Assembly (NCBI GenBank): GCA_964434575.1
Contig: CAYSWB010000021.1
Coordinates: 1 to 21,277, forward strand
Length of the DNA: 21,277 bases
DNA from: DAORHV01 sp964434575
GTDB taxonomy: Bacteria; Patescibacteriota; Gracilibacteria; Peribacterales; Peribacteraceae
Direction: 5' to 3'
Shown: piece after piece, positions 13,830 to 21,277 of the stretch
Numbering within the stretch: position 1 is the stretch's first letter
How the letters are laid out: every line of letters starts with the position of its first letter
Made by a program: the position numbers and the translations under genes
The notes under the pieces: generated by a model
Told to the model about the DNA's origin: nothing
Seen by the model: the letters and a program-made list of their open reading frames with translations, nothing else
The model's database searches: none

Positions 13830-13866
13830 AAAAACCCGGGTCCAGGAAGGAGCAACCCGGGTTTTT
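13830..13866 (+). terminator. Bidirectional terminator between gene C and the minus-strand operon
   Basis: AAAAACCCGGGT (13830-13841) and ACCCGGGTTTTT (13855-13866) pair perfectly with a 13-nt loop. The A-run and T-run flank the GC stem, so it works for gene C on plus and for the 19041-13886 operon on minus, whose last stop lies 20 bases away. Confidence 0.9.
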
Positions 13867-13885
13867 ACGCATGTCCGTTTTTTTC

Positions 13886-16800
13886 TTACAGAGTCGGCGG
13901 CGTGGCCGGGTCCGGCGGCCTGAAGCGGAACGGATCGCGGTTGGCCGCGTCGCCGATACCGTTGGCCGCGTTTTCGCGTGCCAAGTCGCTGAGCGTCGTG
14001 GTCCAGAGATCGTATCGGCTCTGCACGTCGGCGCCGGTTTTTGACGCAAGAGTGGTGACCAGCGATCGTGCGCGCAAGGCGGGCGAGTTGCCCGCGCCGG
14101 CGACGTGATATTCGATCGTCGTGGCGTCGGTCGGTTGCGCATCGGGGAAGACCACGGTGCGGCGCACGCCGAGAGCCGACAGTTCGGTCCGCAGCCGCCC
14201 GATGACCACCCTGCGGTCGCGTTCCTCATTCGTTTCCAGACGCGGCGGTACCACCGTCGTGGTGGACGGCGGCGTGACCGTCGTCGTGACGCCGGGGAGC
14301 GTAGTCGTGGGCGTGGTTTCCAGTCTCGGCGGCGTGACCGTCGTCGTCGCAGCGGGCAGCGTGGTCGCGGGCGCGGTTGTTTCAAGTCTCGGCGGCGTGA
14401 CCGTGTTGGTCGTGGTTGCGACGGGGTCGGCCGGTGTCAGGGGAACGCGCGGCAGCGGTCCGTCCACGCGCGGGTCGCGGATGGGGTCCACGGTTCCTTC
14501 CGCGCCAAGCAGCACGACGATACTGACCAGCTGGTCGGTCTGCGGGCGGTAGCGGTTCTCGATGGCCAGCACTTCGTTGCCCATGCGCTCCAACTTGGCC
14601 GCGATCTGGCCGTCGCCGGCGGCGGAATTCGTGGCGCGCAGCGGCAGCAGCGTCGGGTCGGTGCGCTGTATGTGCGCCTGGAGCGCGCCGGTGACCGCGA
14701 TGGTGCGGGTGGAATCCGTATTTGTGCCGTGCGTGCTATAGATGCCGAGCAGATCGTTGCGCAGCGTGGAGGTGGCCGTACTCATTTCATTGTTGCGCTG
14801 GGTTTCCATGCGCGTGCGGATCGTGTCGACCTTGGCGCGGATGGCGTCGCGGATATCCGGGCGCACGCGTCCGGCGTTCAGCATGAGTGTGTAGCTGAGC
14901 GCCAGCTGCTGGGCGTAATCCAGCGCGTTGCGGCGGTTGTTCTCCTCTGCGTAGTTGAGCGTCTCGGGGTTCAGGGCCGAGCCGAACATGGCGTGTATGT
15001 CTTCCACGCGCTGCCAGGCGCCCGGGTTGCCGTCGGGATTGCCGACGATCTCGGCGAACAGGCGGTCCCAGTCGGCGGCGATGTTCTGCTGCTCGTTGTC
15101 CGTGATGACGCGCTCGGCGCGCGACTGTGCGCGAGCCATACCCTCGGGGCCTTCCACCACCAGCATGCGGCGGACCAGCGAGTTGGTCATGCGCTGACTG
15201 ACGTACTGCTCGGTGCGGTTCAGGCGCTCGGCGTAGTTGGGGTGACGCAGCGCCGCGAGAATGGCGTTGCGGGCGCGCGTGCGTCCTTCCGTCGGGTTGC
15301 CCGGAGCGAAGCGCTCGAACAGCTGCGGGTCGCTGGCGGCCAGGCCGTCGAGCGTGCGGTCGGCGATGACGTCCACGTTGCGGCGCTCGGCCATCGAGCG
15401 CTGGTAGCTGGTGATGCGGGAGCGCAACATGCGGAAGCGGTTGTTGTCCATGCTCCGCAGCGCGCTGCCGCCGATGAGGCCGAAGAACGGCCGGTTCAGC
15501 AGGGCGTCGACGTGGTTGAGGGTCGAGATGTTATGGAATCCTCCCGGCACGCCGACCGGTCCCTGGTTCAGGAACCGGGTGACGTAGTTGAACACTCCCA
15601 TCACCGTCGACGAGTTCGGGCCGGTCATCTGCAGCACCATGTCCGGCGTCAGCGGCTCGTTGCTGCGGGCTGCGGCGACCAGAACGGCGTACTTGATTTT
15701 CTCGACCGTCATCAGCACCTGCGGCAGCGACTCGCGGTTGCGAGAGCCTTCCACCAGCAGGTCGTCGAACTTGCGCTTCAGCGCCAGCTTGGCGTCGCCC
15801 GAGATGATGCGGGCGTTTTCGCAGTTGTCGATGAACTCGCTGTAGTCCAGCTCGATGGCGCTGCCGCGGCGCAGCAGGGCTTCGCGGCTGTTTTCGTCGA
15901 AGGGCGCGTTGCGCAGATCGTTGTACAGTCCAAATTCCTCCTGGCGGTCCGGCGTGTCCGGGTTCGGGTTCAGCGCGGACGTCTCCTGCGGGCGGCGGCG
16001 GCGCGTGGCCTCTGCCGGCGCCAGCGTGGCGATGATGTCGCTGAAGCTGCGGTTGGGGTAGCGGATCTTGGCGATGCGCTGTCCCTGGATGACCATGCGG
16101 TTGTACTTCTCCTTCAGTTCCATCGGCAGGTCGTCGAGCGAGCCCAGGCTGGTCATCTCTTCGTCGATTTCGCGCACGGTGGCCGCGTTCTCCACTTCCT
16201 TTGCGGCGATGAGGTAGAACGCGTGGGCGACGCCCTTGCCGATATGCTCGCGGTGCGTCATCTGGTATTCGAACATGGCCTCCTTCTCCGAGCGCGACAG
16301 GCCCAGGCGGGAAGCCTGGTCATTCAACTCGCGGTACAGGCGGCGTGCTCCGACGCTTCCTCCTCCGGCTTCCACGTCGGCGAACGAATCGCCGGATCCG
16401 CGTCCGCCGCTGTCGATGGACAGAGACCCGCCCAGCGCGACGCCGCCCGCAACGGGCGTGAAGGCGTCGGCCAGGGTACCGAGGCTCACCTGCGACAGGG
16501 ATGCCATGCCGGCCGCGGCCGGCCCCACGTCCAGACGGTGCTGGTCTAAGAACCGCGACATCATGGCCAGGCGGTCGCGCTCCTGGCGCGGACCCACGAG
16601 GCCGACATACTGCGCGGCGTCGCGGATGCGGCTGCCGGTGAAGCTGGTGGCGGTCTTGAGCTTGTTGCCCATGTTGTCGAGCGCGTTCTCGTTGCCGTTC
16701 ACGAAGCGGTCGTAGGCCCACCAGCCGACCAGACCGATGCTGGCGGCGCGGACGTAGCCGTTCTCGCTGCGCAGACCCTTCCAGAGCATGAAGGCTCCCA

Positions 16801-17647
16801 CGCCCATCACCACCCACTGCAGGCGGGGATCGGCGTCGCGGAAGTTGTCCATGATGGAGCTGGTGCGCTGGCGGTACTCGCGCTCGTCGACGGAACCGAA
16901 CATCCGGCCGAATTGCTGGCGCTGTTCCAGCATGGCCAGGTCGGTGTCCGTACCCCTCCTCCTATATATGTCATACATTTCGACCAGCGATTGCTGGTCC
17001 ACCGAGCCCAGGCGGATGGCCGCCACGAGCTGCGGCGGGGCCAACGGGTCGCCCAGAATCTGCTCGGGGGTGGTGGCGTCGATTTCGTTCAGCTCCGGGC
17101 GGTGGCTGCGCATGTAGCGCTGGTACAGTCCGAAGATCTCCGAATTGCGGTCCGGCGCGTCCTCGCGGCTGTCCAGGGCGGCGCGTGCGATCTCGCTGGC
17201 GAGCGGATCGGCGTCGGTGGGCAGCGAGGAACCCGACAGCAGGCTGAGCACGCGCTGCAGGGTGGCCACGCGTCCGCCGCCGGTGCTGCGCAGTTCCTCC
17301 ACGTCGTCGGCGGTCAGCGGGGTGGCGAACAGATCGGGGTGCTGCGCGCGGACGTCGCCCGGGATGCGGCGCTCCAGCATGGCCATGAACTGGTCGAGCT
17401 GGCGCGGATCGCTGAACGCGTCGGGGCGCAGGAAGCGTGCCACTTGCGCCTGGTCGTCCAGCTGGCGCTTGGTGCGGCCGATCTCCGGGCGGACGAAGCG
17501 GTCATGCTGTCCTTTGATGAAGCCCTCGGCGCGGTCGGTCAGCCGGTTGATCGGCGAGCGGTCCGGGTCGAACGGCGTCACCTGTCCGCACAACCGCGCC
17601 TCGCGGGCGGTGTGGGAGAAGCCGGTGTGGGTGAGAGAATGGATCAC
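13886..17647 (-). CDS. Giant orphan membrane-associated protein, 1253 aa
   Basis: Unrecognised. The first 270 residues are helical and rich in Arg/Asp/Gln. Two hydrophobic stretches follow (about 277-291, WVVMGVGAFMLWKGL, and 298-313, YVRAASIGLVGWWAYDRF), then a Gly/Ser-rich patch (about 425-445) and a long helical region to about 1050. A Thr/Pro-rich segment (about 1080-1140) holds units of about 20 residues, TVTPPRLETT-x-TTLP, and links to a final domain of about 110 residues. There is no signal peptide. The start is a GTG (17645-17647), 18 bases after the upstream gene's TAA, with no SD; a downstream start is possible. It is the second gene of an operon and ends at the bidirectional terminator. 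Thr/Pro tracts of this kind usually serve as extended linkers and can be glycosylated outside the cell. Function unknown. Confidence 0.8.
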   Translation of the reverse strand: MIHSLTHTGFSHTAREARLCGQVTPFDPDRSPINRLTDRAEGFIKGQHDRFVRPEIGRTKRQLDDQAQVARFLRPDAFSDPRQLDQFMAMLERRIPGDVRAQHPDLFATPLTADDVEELRSTGGGRVATLQRVLSLLSGSSLPTDADPLASEIARAALDSREDAPDRNSEIFGLYQRYMRSHRPELNEIDATTPEQILGDPLAPPQLVAAIRLGSVDQQSLVEMYDIYRRRGTDTDLAMLEQRQQFGRMFGSVDEREYRQRTSSIMDNFRDADPRLQWVVMGVGAFMLWKGLRSENGYVRAASIGLVGWWAYDRFVNGNENALDNMGNKLKTATSFTGSRIRDAAQYVGLVGPRQERDRLAMMSRFLDQHRLDVGPAAAGMASLSQVSLGTLADAFTPVAGGVALGGSLSIDSGGRGSGDSFADVEAGGGSVGARRLYRELNDQASRLGLSRSEKEAMFEYQMTHREHIGKGVAHAFYLIAAKEVENAATVREIDEEMTSLGSLDDLPMELKEKYNRMVIQGQRIAKIRYPNRSFSDIIATLAPAEATRRRRPQETSALNPNPDTPDRQEEFGLYNDLRNAPFDENSREALLRRGSAIELDYSEFIDNCENARIISGDAKLALKRKFDDLLVEGSRNRESLPQVLMTVEKIKYAVLVAAARSNEPLTPDMVLQMTGPNSSTVMGVFNYVTRFLNQGPVGVPGGFHNISTLNHVDALLNRPFFGLIGGSALRSMDNNRFRMLRSRITSYQRSMAERRNVDVIADRTLDGLAASDPQLFERFAPGNPTEGRTRARNAILAALRHPNYAERLNRTEQYVSQRMTNSLVRRMLVVEGPEGMARAQSRAERVITDNEQQNIAADWDRLFAEIVGNPDGNPGAWQRVEDIHAMFGSALNPETLNYAEENNRRNALDYAQQLALSYTLMLNAGRVRPDIRDAIRAKVDTIRTRMETQRNNEMSTATSTLRNDLLGIYSTHGTNTDSTRTIAVTGALQAHIQRTDPTLLPLRATNSAAGDGQIAAKLERMGNEVLAIENRYRPQTDQLVSIVVLLGAEGTVDPIRDPRVDGPLPRVPLTPADPVATTTNTVTPPRLETTAPATTLPAATTTVTPPRLETTPTTTLPGVTTTVTPPSTTTVVPPRLETNEERDRRVVIGRLRTELSALGVRRTVVFPDAQPTDATTIEYHVAGAGNSPALRARSLVTTLASKTGADVQSRYDLWTTTLSDLARENAANGIGDAANRDPFRFRPPDPATPPTL
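14230..14420 (-). repeat. Imperfect tandem repeats encoding the Thr/Pro segment
   Basis: The core GGCGGCGTGACCG (plus-strand reading) recurs at 14268, 14328 and 14391, spacing 60 and 63 bases. Spacing in multiples of three keeps the frame, giving units of 20-21 residues. Confidence 0.85.
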
Positions 17648-17665
17648 GTTGGCTGAAGTCAGGGA

Positions 17666-19041
17666 TTAATGGCCTTCGCCGTGGCTACCGGCGGATTTCT
17701 TGATGCCGAACGGAGCGGGGATGAAGTCGGTCCAAGACTTTCCTTTCAGTCCCTTGCGGGCGGCCTCGCCTCCGATGAGCCCCCAAATAAGGGAGGAGCC
17801 TCCGGTCAGCGCGGCCAGAATGCCGGCACCTGCGGCGGCACCCAGTCCGAAGCGCAGAGCGGCGTTGCGCCGCTTCAGCATGGCTTCGCCCTTGCCCAGC
17901 ACGAAGTCCACGCCCTGTTTGCCCAGGTCGTAACCTTTTTCGAGTCCTTTCCATGCGGCCTTGGGCGGCACGGTGAGGAAGCTGTTCAGGATGGGTCCGA
18001 TGAGGGGGATGCGTCCGATGACGGGGATCACGGTGGGCTTCACGCCGATTTTGCGGCCCGCCCAGTTCAGCACCTTGCTGCCTGCGTACGCTCCGCCGAC
18101 GATGGCCGCTCCGGCCAGGCCGGGACCGACCCAGCTGGGGAAACCCGCCAGCGCGGCGGTGTTGGCGCCGGCGCCGGTGGAAATGCCGAGTTTGCCGGCG
18201 AGTGTCGTGAGCGGGTTGGCGATGGCGTTGGTCCACAGGTACGACAGGCCGGTCTTGTTCCACAGGATGTCGCGCGCGCCTCCAAGGAAATTGCCGGCGC
18301 CCATGGCGAAGCGCGACGCCATCGGGACGGCCGAGTTGCCGAAGGCCACGTTGGCCAAGCCGGTGCCNNNNNNNNNNNNNNNNNNNNNNNNNNNNNNNNN
18401 NNNNNNNNNNNNNNNNNNNNNNNNNNNNNNNNNNNNNNNNNNNNNNNNNNNNNNNNNNNNNNNNNNNGCGACGCCATCGGGACGGCCGAGTTGCCGAAGG
18501 CCACGTTGGCCAAGCCGGTGCCTACGGTGCCCACGCCCAACGCGCCGGCGCCGATGGCACCCGTGCGGAGTAGCTGGCTGCTGGTGTACACCGAACGGTC
18601 CGCGGTCGGGATGGAGGCTTCAACGTCTTCGCCAGAGGCCGCCGGAGTGGTCGGGTTCGGCGCCGGGGCTTCCGGCTTTTTGAACGCGGCCTTGTACTTG
18701 TCCAGTTCCTCGAACTTGTACTTGTCGGCCCCGACGGTGAACTCCGTGCCGAGGGCGGCGAGGATCTTGTCGTGCACGTCGGCGCGGATGGCTTCGACCG
18801 CGACGATCTCCGACGGCTTGTCGAGGACTTTCTCCTTGAACTTCTTCAAATCCTCGGCGGCGTCCTTGGCCGCGCTCTCTTTCAGCAGCTTGCCCTCGGT
18901 CTCGGGCTTGCCCATCATCGTGAGCAGCTTTTTCTTCGTACCTTCGGCGACGGCGGTCTCGTTGACCTTCTTCGCAATCGCCGGAGCAAGCTCCGGGGGT
19001 GCGTCGGGTACTGCCTCAAGTTTGATTTTTTTGTCAGCCAT
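17666..19041 (-). CDS. Orphan Gly/Ala-rich membrane protein, 406 aa once a false gap is removed
   Basis: Unrecognised. As given, the frame is split by 100 N and a duplicated 55-bp block; removing 155 bases restores one frame of 407 codons (1376 minus 155 is 1221, divisible by 3). N-terminal region (1-120): acidic/basic helical (KKKLLTMMGKPETEGKLLKE, DLKKFKEKVLDKPSEIVAVE). A Pro/Ala linker (about 122-145) follows, then a long hydrophobic Gly/Ala-rich part (about 155-385) with several likely membrane helices or hairpins (TGAIGAGALGVGTVGTGLA, GPGLAGAAIVGGAYAGS, FGLGAAAGAGILAALTGGSS), ending GSHGEGH. It starts at the ATG 19039-19041 behind an excellent promoter, with a leader of about 34 nt and no SD. 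First gene of the operon with the 1253-aa protein; the two may form one membrane complex (inference). Confidence 0.8.
18313..18522. other. Scaffold gap (100 N) flanked by a 55-bp direct duplicate
   Basis: N bases fill 18368-18467. The 55 bases before it (18313-18367) and after it (18468-18522) are identical, starting GCGACGCCATCGGG and ending AAGCCGGTGCC. This is what a scaffolder leaves when it joins two contigs that actually overlap. Not a biological repeat. Confidence 0.92.
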
Positions 19042-19081
19042 GAAATGTGACTGTTTGGTTTTGGTGTGAAGTAATCACCTT

Positions 19082-19110
19082 ATTATAGCAGAAAACACTT
19101 TTCCGTGCAA
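19082..19110 (-). promoter_or_regulatory. Promoter of the 19041-13886 operon
   Basis: On the minus strand: TTGCAC (19105-19110), 17-base spacer, extended -10 TGC-TATAAT (TATAAT at 19082-19087). Start expected near 19075, leader about 34 nt without SD. Confidence 0.85.
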
Positions 19111-19396
19111 ACCCCTGGAGAGGGCTTTGGCTAGGCCTGAAAGCGCTTCCGGGCAGGGATGGATCGCATCGGCCCCTTTTTCGGCTCCGATCATGCTTCC
19201 ACCGCCGGATCGGCGCCGATTTTTCGCCGGGTGCCGGGTGGGACGGACACGGTGGGGGACCGCTCAACATGTTTGGTCCGTCCGGCGTCGTCATCGGTTC
19301 CCGTTCGGCGGCGAAAACTCAATGAATATTTTCGGACGACACCTCTGCCCGGCGTCCGGAATGTTCCGGGAATATCCAGGTGGTGTGCCACGGGTA
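19111..19396. other. Divergent intergenic region with several dyads
   Basis: No convincing gene. It holds a perfect palindrome ATCGGCGCCGAT (19209-19220), an 8-bp inverted repeat GGACGGAC/GTCCGTCC (19241-19248, 19276-19283) and CCGGAA-TG-TTCCGG (19356-19369), the last ending 27 bases before the -35 of the plus-strand promoter, where an activator or repressor could bind. Function of each is unproven. Confidence 0.5.
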
Positions 19397-19425
19397 TTGT
19401 GAGAAAGTGCAAAATTTGGTATACT
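19397..19425 (+). promoter_or_regulatory. Promoter of the 19470 gene pair
   Basis: TTGTGA (19397-19402), 17-base spacer, extended -10 TGG-TATACT (TATACT at 19420-19425). Start expected near 19432; leader about 38 nt without an SD. Confidence 0.75.
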
Positions 19426-19469
19426 AGGGGCAAGTAGATCAAAAACTCATACCCATCTCATTACTCCTG

Positions 19470-19805
19470 ATGCCCACTTCCGTGGCTCCTGACGAGGCAG
19501 AAACCAAGTTGCTCGCCGAGCAGCTGTACGACCTGATCATGGCCGACATCGAGCCGGATCTGCTGCTGGCGAACATTCCGACCCTCGACCAGAAGTACAC
19601 CGGCGAGTCGCCCGAGGAACACGCCGCTCGCATGAAGCGGTACGAGGCCGCCTACAAGAAGTTCGACGCCGAGTTCGCCAAGTTCATGACCGAGGTGAAC
19701 GAGAAGGTGAAGGTTTCCAAGCGCAACACCCTGAAGGAGGCCGAGGTGCAGGCCCGCAACCTTGAAGAGAACAAACTCAATTCTCTCGAATCGGCATTCA
19801 GCTGA
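19470..19805 (+). CDS. Small orphan helical protein, 111 aa
   Basis: Unrecognised. Acidic and helical throughout, with likely amphipathic helices at about 8-35 (DEAETKLLAEQLYDLIMADI) and a charged coiled-coil region at about 48-108 (EHAARMKRYEAAYKKFDAEF, KRNTLKEAEVQARNLEENKL). No signal peptide or membrane helix, so cytoplasmic. Codons are strongly GC-ending. The ATG at 19470 sits about 38 nt after the predicted transcription start, with no SD. The next gene starts 43 bases downstream on the same strand with no terminator between, so the two form an operon; it may be a partner or chaperone of that larger protein (inference). Confidence 0.8.
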   Translation: MPTSVAPDEAETKLLAEQLYDLIMADIEPDLLLANIPTLDQKYTGESPEEHAARMKRYEAAYKKFDAEFAKFMTEVNEKVKVSKRNTLKEAEVQARNLEENKLNSLESAFS

Positions 19806-19848
19806 TTCTTTTTATCCAATAGCCATACAAACCTTTCCCCATTCCAGT

Positions 19849-21277
19849 ATGGAACACCTGTTCACTTCTTTCTTCCGCTCCAGTGCAGCTGGAAGCTTCA
19901 AGGAGCACCGCATGGTGTTCCAGACCGCGACCCCGGGTCGCATCGAAAGCGTTGCCGTCGCCGAGCAGCGCCAGAAAGAGATGGTCGATCGTCTGAATAA
20001 CCCGAACGACGTTCAGGCCGCCGCTGACGCCCGCGTGCTCAGCATCTCGCTGGCTCTCACCCGCGATCTCGACCCGGCCCGCATCGATGCCGCCAAGAAC
20101 GCCCTCGATGCCCGCATCAAGGCGCGTGAGGACGCCGAGTCGTCCGTGAAGGCCCTCAAGGACCAGCACGACACCTTCCGCAAGACGGAGGGCGATCTGC
20201 TCCGCGCCGCCACCGGCGCCGCCCGCGATCCGATCGTGGAGAAGCTCTTCCGCGGTCCGACTCCGGCCGCCGCCCCCCAGATCCCGAACGCCAGCAGCGT
20301 GATCGAGGCTCAGAACAAGATCCGCGAGCTTGCCTCCACTCCGGCTGCCGACCGCGGCCTCATGCAGGACAAGCTGATCGCCCAGTACCGCGACCATGTC
20401 CGTGAGCTGCAGAACCTCGCCGGCCTCACTCCGGCCGAGAAGAACAAGCTCACCAACCCGTTCTCGTCCGAGACCGCCGCTGACGCCGGCTCCAAGGAGC
20501 GCCTCGGCAAGGCCTACCTCGCTACCGAGGCAGGTGTGGACACGTCCGTCGCCAACACGTTCCGCTTCAATAAGACGATCGCTGGTGCGAACGTTGACGT
20601 GAAGTTCATTTGGAACGCCGGCACCAGCAAGTGGCAGATCGAGGTCGCTGCTCCCGCCGGCGGACCCGCTGGCCCGCAGGATATCGCCGCGGCCACGGAC
20701 ACAATGAACGTTGCTCCGTTCAATGCCGCTCCATGGAACGTTGCCACGTCCGAGCACAACAATGAGCGCGTGCGCCTGGGTACCATCTTGAACAACATCA
20801 AGACCGGTGTCGTGGACCCCGTCCCGGCCGGCCTGACCACCGTCCAGAACGCCGCCAATGCCGCCGAGGTTACCCGCGCCCAGACTGCCATCGACGCCGC
20901 CCGCAAGACGCAGCGCGACTTCATCGCCAACGATGCCGATGCCGGTTGGTCCGGAGTCGTCCGCCGTCTTCGCGCCGGTGAGGCCGCAAACCAGCCCGAG
21001 GTCGTAGCCGCCCGCAAGGATGACATCCGTGCTCTAGGCGCCACCCGCAAGGGCGAGATTTACACCGCTATCGCCGCGTTGACCGGCACGCCGCCCGCCG
21101 ACACCGCCATCAAGTCCTCGAAGTATGTAGAGCACATGACGGTTCTCGTCGAGCAGCTCGCCGACATCGACCAGCGCGTCGCCAAGCTGACCGCCGCCCC
21201 GACCACCGCTCCCACCACCCCGGACACCCGCATCGACCGTCCGGCTTCGGGTCCCATGACCACGACCGTCGAAGGCC
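19849..21277 (+). CDS. Large orphan Ala-rich protein, 3' part beyond the window
   Basis: An uninterrupted frame of 476 codons from the ATG at 19849 to the window edge. The protein starts MEHLFTSFFRSSAAGSFKEH and is Ala-, Asp- and Arg-rich. Helical segments at about 33-120 (VAEQRQKEMVDRLNN, AKNALDARIKAREDAESSVK) and 330-445 flank a short beta-like patch at about 242-268 (NVDVKFIWNAGTSKWQIEVA). The visible end has a Thr/Pro linker (about 449-460, APTTAPTTPDTR), recalling the linker of the 1253-aa protein. No signal peptide or membrane helix is visible so far. Codon use is strongly GC3-biased, suggesting high expression. No SD before the ATG. No family recognised; its full length is unknown. Confidence 0.85.
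   Translation, partial: MEHLFTSFFRSSAAGSFKEHRMVFQTATPGRIESVAVAEQRQKEMVDRLNNPNDVQAAADARVLSISLALTRDLDPARIDAAKNALDARIKAREDAESSVKALKDQHDTFRKTEGDLLRAATGAARDPIVEKLFRGPTPAAAPQIPNASSVIEAQNKIRELASTPAADRGLMQDKLIAQYRDHVRELQNLAGLTPAEKNKLTNPFSSETAADAGSKERLGKAYLATEAGVDTSVANTFRFNKTIAGANVDVKFIWNAGTSKWQIEVAAPAGGPAGPQDIAAATDTMNVAPFNAAPWNVATSEHNNERVRLGTILNNIKTGVVDPVPAGLTTVQNAANAAEVTRAQTAIDAARKTQRDFIANDADAGWSGVVRRLRAGEAANQPEVVAARKDDIRALGATRKGEIYTAIAALTGTPPADTAIKSSKYVEHMTVLVEQLADIDQRVAKLTAAPTTAPTTPDTRIDRPASGPMTTTVEG

Noticed and set aside
14105..16549. 814-codon plus-strand frame opposite the 1253-aa gene
   Set aside because: No stop codons simply because of GC-rich codons opposite; composition (His, Val, Arg, Gly) is antisense-like and no promoter precedes it.
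18313..18522. 55-bp direct repeat as a target-site duplication or mobile element scar
   Set aside because: The copies exactly border 100 N and collapse in frame, so a scaffolding artefact explains them.
19127..19402. Short gene in the divergent intergenic region
   Set aside because: Overlapping short frames on both strands, no promoter or SD in place, and the region is full of dyads.
1..21277. Alternative genetic code (UGA as glycine, as in Gracilibacteria)
   Set aside because: TGA ends several well-bounded genes (4927, 10091, 12765, 13786), each followed by non-coding signals or a convergent gene.
1..21277. tRNA, rRNA, CRISPR arrays or insertion sequences
   Set aside because: No cloverleaf, rRNA signature, regularly spaced repeats with spacers, or transposase motifs were seen by eye.

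Overview
The window looks like chromosomal DNA of a GC-rich bacterium. The standard code fits, because TGA ends several genes. Most starts lack a Shine-Dalgarno (SD) sequence, and promoters are near-consensus sigma-70 type set in AT-rich islets. Only EF-Tu, RNase Y and a lamin-tail/thermonuclease protein are readily recognised; the rest are orphan proteins. This suits the Candidate Phyla Radiation (Patescibacteria), perhaps a Peregrinibacteria/Peribacteria-like lineage, but the placement is inference.

Layout. 1-2095 (minus): 5' part of tuf, then rny, whose stop codon abuts a long inverted repeat. 2567-4927 (plus): secreted, membrane-anchored thermonuclease with three lamin-tail-like domains. 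4905-6703 (minus): two-gene operon of orphan helical proteins. 6865-9288 (plus): helical protein with a C-terminal RAP/DUF559-like PD-(D/E)XK fold. 9351-13866 (plus): four transcription units, each with its own promoter, encoding small membrane or secreted proteins (called A, D, B, C here, in map order). A, B and C have long structured leaders, SD sequences and GC3-rich codons; D is almost leaderless. 13886-19041 (minus): two-gene operon, a 406-aa Gly/Ala-rich membrane protein broken only by a false scaffold gap, then a 1253-aa protein with a Thr/Pro repeat tail. 19470 to the end (plus): a small helical protein and the start of a large Ala-rich protein.

The most interesting signal is in units B and C. 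Their coding regions look unrelated, but they share leader elements (AAGGGG hairpin and TACGTA at the same spacing, and the same 12 bases across the start codon) and 3' hairpins with the same 10-base apical sequence, GCGAAGATGC. They resemble interchangeable expression cassettes. A, B and D also seem to share a small beta-rich C-terminal domain after their membrane segments. Together with the neighbouring orphan membrane proteins, this may be an undescribed envelope-associated system. No function can be read from the sequence.
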